Part shown: one piece after another, positions 29,906 through 31,759 of the stretch | How the letters are laid out: the number at the start of each line of letters is the position of its first letter | Numbering within the stretch: position 1 is the stretch's first letter | IMG/VR virus record: IMGVR_UViG_3300029319_000108 | Location: 12,794 to 44,552 of that record | DNA length: 31,759 bases | Reading direction: 5' to 3' (one strand) | DNA from: a virus | Program-made: the position numbers and the translations under genes | Notes under the pieces: model-generated | Told to the model about the DNA's origin: nothing | Databases searched by the model: none | The model's input: the letters and a program-made list of their open reading frames with translations, nothing else

Positions 29906-31759
29906 TTATGTGTCGTAGCTTTGGCCACCGCCAAATATAGAGGTTGCGAAAGAAATATTCTCTTGTTGCTCTTCTTCACTTTGACCAAACGCAGCAGCGG
30001 CAAATTGAGCATCTTTTTTCTTTTGTTCTTCTTCTTCTTTTTTAGCAGCAGCAAGCAGAAGACCGGTTTTTACCGCCTCTTTCACTTCTTCTTCTGTCAG
30101 TCCGGAATTTTCGGCTGCTGCGGCAACTGCTGCTGCGGCTGCTGCGGCTTGTGCGGCGGCGGCCTCCTGGGCAGCTGCGGCAGCTTGACCAGCCATTGAA
30201 GCAGCAGCGGCGGGGGCTGCTCCTCCAGTGGTGCTTCCTTGTGTTAGAGCAGCTGCTTCTTGCATAGTCTTTTCAGTTGCCGCACTTTCCACCCAACTAG
30301 ACTCCAATACTGGAGTTTCAAACACATTCTCTGTGGGTGTTCCTACGCTAGCCAGGGCTACAAGTTCTTCCGGAAGATCTATCAAGCCGCCCTGGAGAAG
30401 AAAATATTGTCTATAGAGAGGAAGATCTAGCATGCTATAAGCTTTATCGTTGGATAGGGTGTTTCTATATTTATGTAATCTACATAAAACAACTTTCCCA
30501 GCTTGAATCTGGTTTAAAATCTCCGGAGTTAATCTTTTCCATTCCATTGAAGAAATGCTGTTTCCATACTTCTTGTCATAAGTTTGAGCATCGGTTGCTT
30601 TTCCCAAATCATAGGGGGTATACCCACTTAAATATTGTACCTCCGCAATGTTCTGATGTCTGAACCAAAAGTTTCCATATCTTGATAATTCTAATTCGCC
30701 GCCGATATAAGAATTATATACCAACTCTAAGGGCGTTTCATCTGTGAACTTCATTGTTAATGCTTTAATTTGATTCGGTAAATCATTAACAGCCTGAATG
30801 CCTTTGTTAGAGAATTCTCTGGCCATGAAGCGATTGAATCTAGAATTAGGGTCGCTAGGATCGTACTCTTTTTCTATGATATCCATTTTATTGAGTAAAA
30901 ATTCATTACTATTGAACAAAGAGAGCATCAAAGTAGATAAATCTAAATCAGGCACACCTAGCTGTCCAGCAATTTTTTGTACCTCTGGTTGTGCTCCAAG
31001 ATTTTGAGACTCAACTGGCTCATTTTGGCCACCTAGCTTTGGACTATCAAGAACTCCCTGCGGAGACGATATTATCTGTGTGTCCGCTTGGTTGCTAACT
31101 GTTTCCACTTGTAGAGTCTTATCCTGCTTAAAAGAAACGCCTTGATCGGCAAAAAATTGAGTCATTTTAAACATAAACTCGGATAGTGTTTGGTCTTGTA
31201 GTCTTGGGTCTGTAAATATCTTTTCGCCGCCGGTATAGTTCCCCAGGACGCCCTTCTTGTACCTGATGATATTAACTATCAGCTTCCGATATGTATTTTC
31301 CTCTCCAGCGTCTTTAATGTAGTGCGGTAGTTTTGTTCCCGCTTTTGGAACCGTTAAGTAAGAAAAAGCAGAATTGGATATGCGTGCCGAAGGGATTATC
31401 TCCTCTTTATTTCCAACCACTGCCTTGGCGCTCGTTGAAAAGTTTTCTGTATTTAAAGGCCCTAGCTCAAGCTGACTATCGTTATCAACCGCATCATCAG
31501 TAAAATATTTTCTGCTTTCTTTACTCACTCTGGCCACAAAATCATCGAAAGAGACTGTTTTAAGCGCACGAGTCCCATAGACCGAGGAGGTCTTTACATC
31601 CGAAAGGAAATCATATCCTGCGTCGTTACCTCTAACATCGACTTTGGTATCAAAAGTGTGAGCATGAGAAATAACCCTTCTACCACCAGATGACGCCTTT
31701 ACTCCTGTTGTGGTTTGTGTCGCGGCATTCGATCCTCCAAAAGCGCTTACTTTAGGAAT
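29906..31759 (-). CDS. Partial large structural protein with alanine-rich C-terminus
   Basis: The frame is open from the right window edge to the stop at 29906, giving at least 617 residues; the true start lies outside. A GTG at 31537 could be mistaken for a start, but the 74 codons before it are open and protein-like (VISHAHTFDTKVDV; GYDFLSDVKTSSVYGTRALK), so the gene continues. The central part is globular and Leu/Tyr-rich (YLSGYTPYDLGKATDAQTYD; KVVLCRLHKYRN). The last 130 residues are low-complexity: poly-Ala with Gln and Glu, then a KKEEEEQKKK helix. No enzymatic motif is seen. It heads the visible tail block, and a virion role is likely. Confidence 0.82.
   Translation of the reverse strand: MPKVSAFGGSNAATQTTTGVKASSGGRRVISHAHTFDTKVDVRGNDAGYDFLSDVKTSSVYGTRALKTVSFDDFVARVSKESRKYFTDDAVDNDSQLELGPLNTENFSTSAKAVVGNKEEIIPSARISNSAFSYLTVPKAGTKLPHYIKDAGEENTYRKLIVNIIRYKKGVLGNYTGGEKIFTDPRLQDQTLSEFMFKMTQFFADQGVSFKQDKTLQVETVSNQADTQIISSPQGVLDSPKLGGQNEPVESQNLGAQPEVQKIAGQLGVPDLDLSTLMLSLFNSNEFLLNKMDIIEKEYDPSDPNSRFNRFMAREFSNKGIQAVNDLPNQIKALTMKFTDETPLELVYNSYIGGELELSRYGNFWFRHQNIAEVQYLSGYTPYDLGKATDAQTYDKKYGNSISSMEWKRLTPEILNQIQAGKVVLCRLHKYRNTLSNDKAYSMLDLPLYRQYFLLQGGLIDLPEELVALASVGTPTENVFETPVLESSWVESAATEKTMQEAAALTQGSTTGGAAPAAAASMAGQAAAAAQEAAAAQAAAAAAAVAAAAENSGLTEEEVKEAVKTGLLLAAAKKEEEEQKKKDAQFAAAAFGQSEEEQQENISFATSIFGGGQSYDT

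Noticed and set aside
31535-31537. GTG as start of the rightmost gene
   Set aside because: The frame remains open and protein-like for 74 codons to the window edge, so the gene is 5'-truncated by the window.
1-31759. TAG recoding across the genome
   Set aside because: The gene at 3943-4377 ends at a TAG directly before the bS21 ribosome-binding site, and most genes end in TAA or TGA, so TAG works as a normal stop.
1-31759. tRNA genes, CRISPR arrays, insertion sequences or integrase
   Set aside because: No cloverleaf-like sequence, regularly spaced short repeats, transposase or recombinase motif was seen on either strand; the only repeats are coding modules in fibres.

Overview
This window is a section of a T4-like (myovirus-type) tailed phage genome, probably from a marine or aquatic virus. 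It is AT-rich by eye, and every convincing gene lies on the minus strand. The head module has the T4 order: terminase gp17, portal gp20, two prohead-type proteins, protease gp21, scaffold gp22 and major capsid protein gp23. The sequences are diverged and extra genes sit between them. The host cannot be named from the sequence. A phage-borne ribosomal protein bS21, a two-part S74 fibre set and many structural proteins without T4 names suggest a distant marine relative of T4, not a close enteric one.

Layout in transcription order (high to low coordinates). (1) 31759-23399: a tail or baseplate-like block of six proteins; the first runs off the window edge and two are C-terminal paralogues. (2) 23393-17966: a DNA-metabolism island holding a RuvC-like resolvase, a small protein with a possible prohead-targeting N-terminus, a DnaG/gp61-type primase, a small beta-rich protein, and an SbcD-SbcC (gp47-gp46) nuclease-ATPase fused into one chain. 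(3) 17886-11183: a host-contact and lysis block with a beta-helix protein, two small holin-like proteins, an Rz-like coiled-coil membrane protein, a signal-peptide/TM protein, two fibres with C-terminal S74 autoprotease-chaperone domains, and a short fibre-tip-like protein. A strong terminator follows the large fibre. (4) 11181-253: packaging and head genes, from a zinc-ribbon protein through terminase, portal, prohead proteins, protease, bS21, a small virion-like protein and scaffold to the major capsid protein, closed by a strong terminator. (5) 115-1: the start of the next gene.

Two promoter systems can be read from the gaps. Nearly every gap of about 30 bp or more in front of a virion gene carries a minus-strand CTATTTA or CTACTTA heptamer (consensus roughly ACTAYTTA), often directly after a terminator or stop codon. 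I infer this to be the phage's late promoter element. The two gaps inside the DNA-metabolism island instead each hold a sigma70-like -35/-10 pair. In both, the -35 overlaps the upstream TGA stop and the -10 ends exactly six bases before an ATG that has no Shine-Dalgarno sequence, which predicts leaderless early mRNAs. This paired architecture, the fused gp47-gp46 and a shared N-terminal peptide resembling a T4 capsid-targeting sequence are the most interesting observations. No tRNA, CRISPR array, IS element or integrase was seen, and no gene-free stretch exceeds 300 bp.
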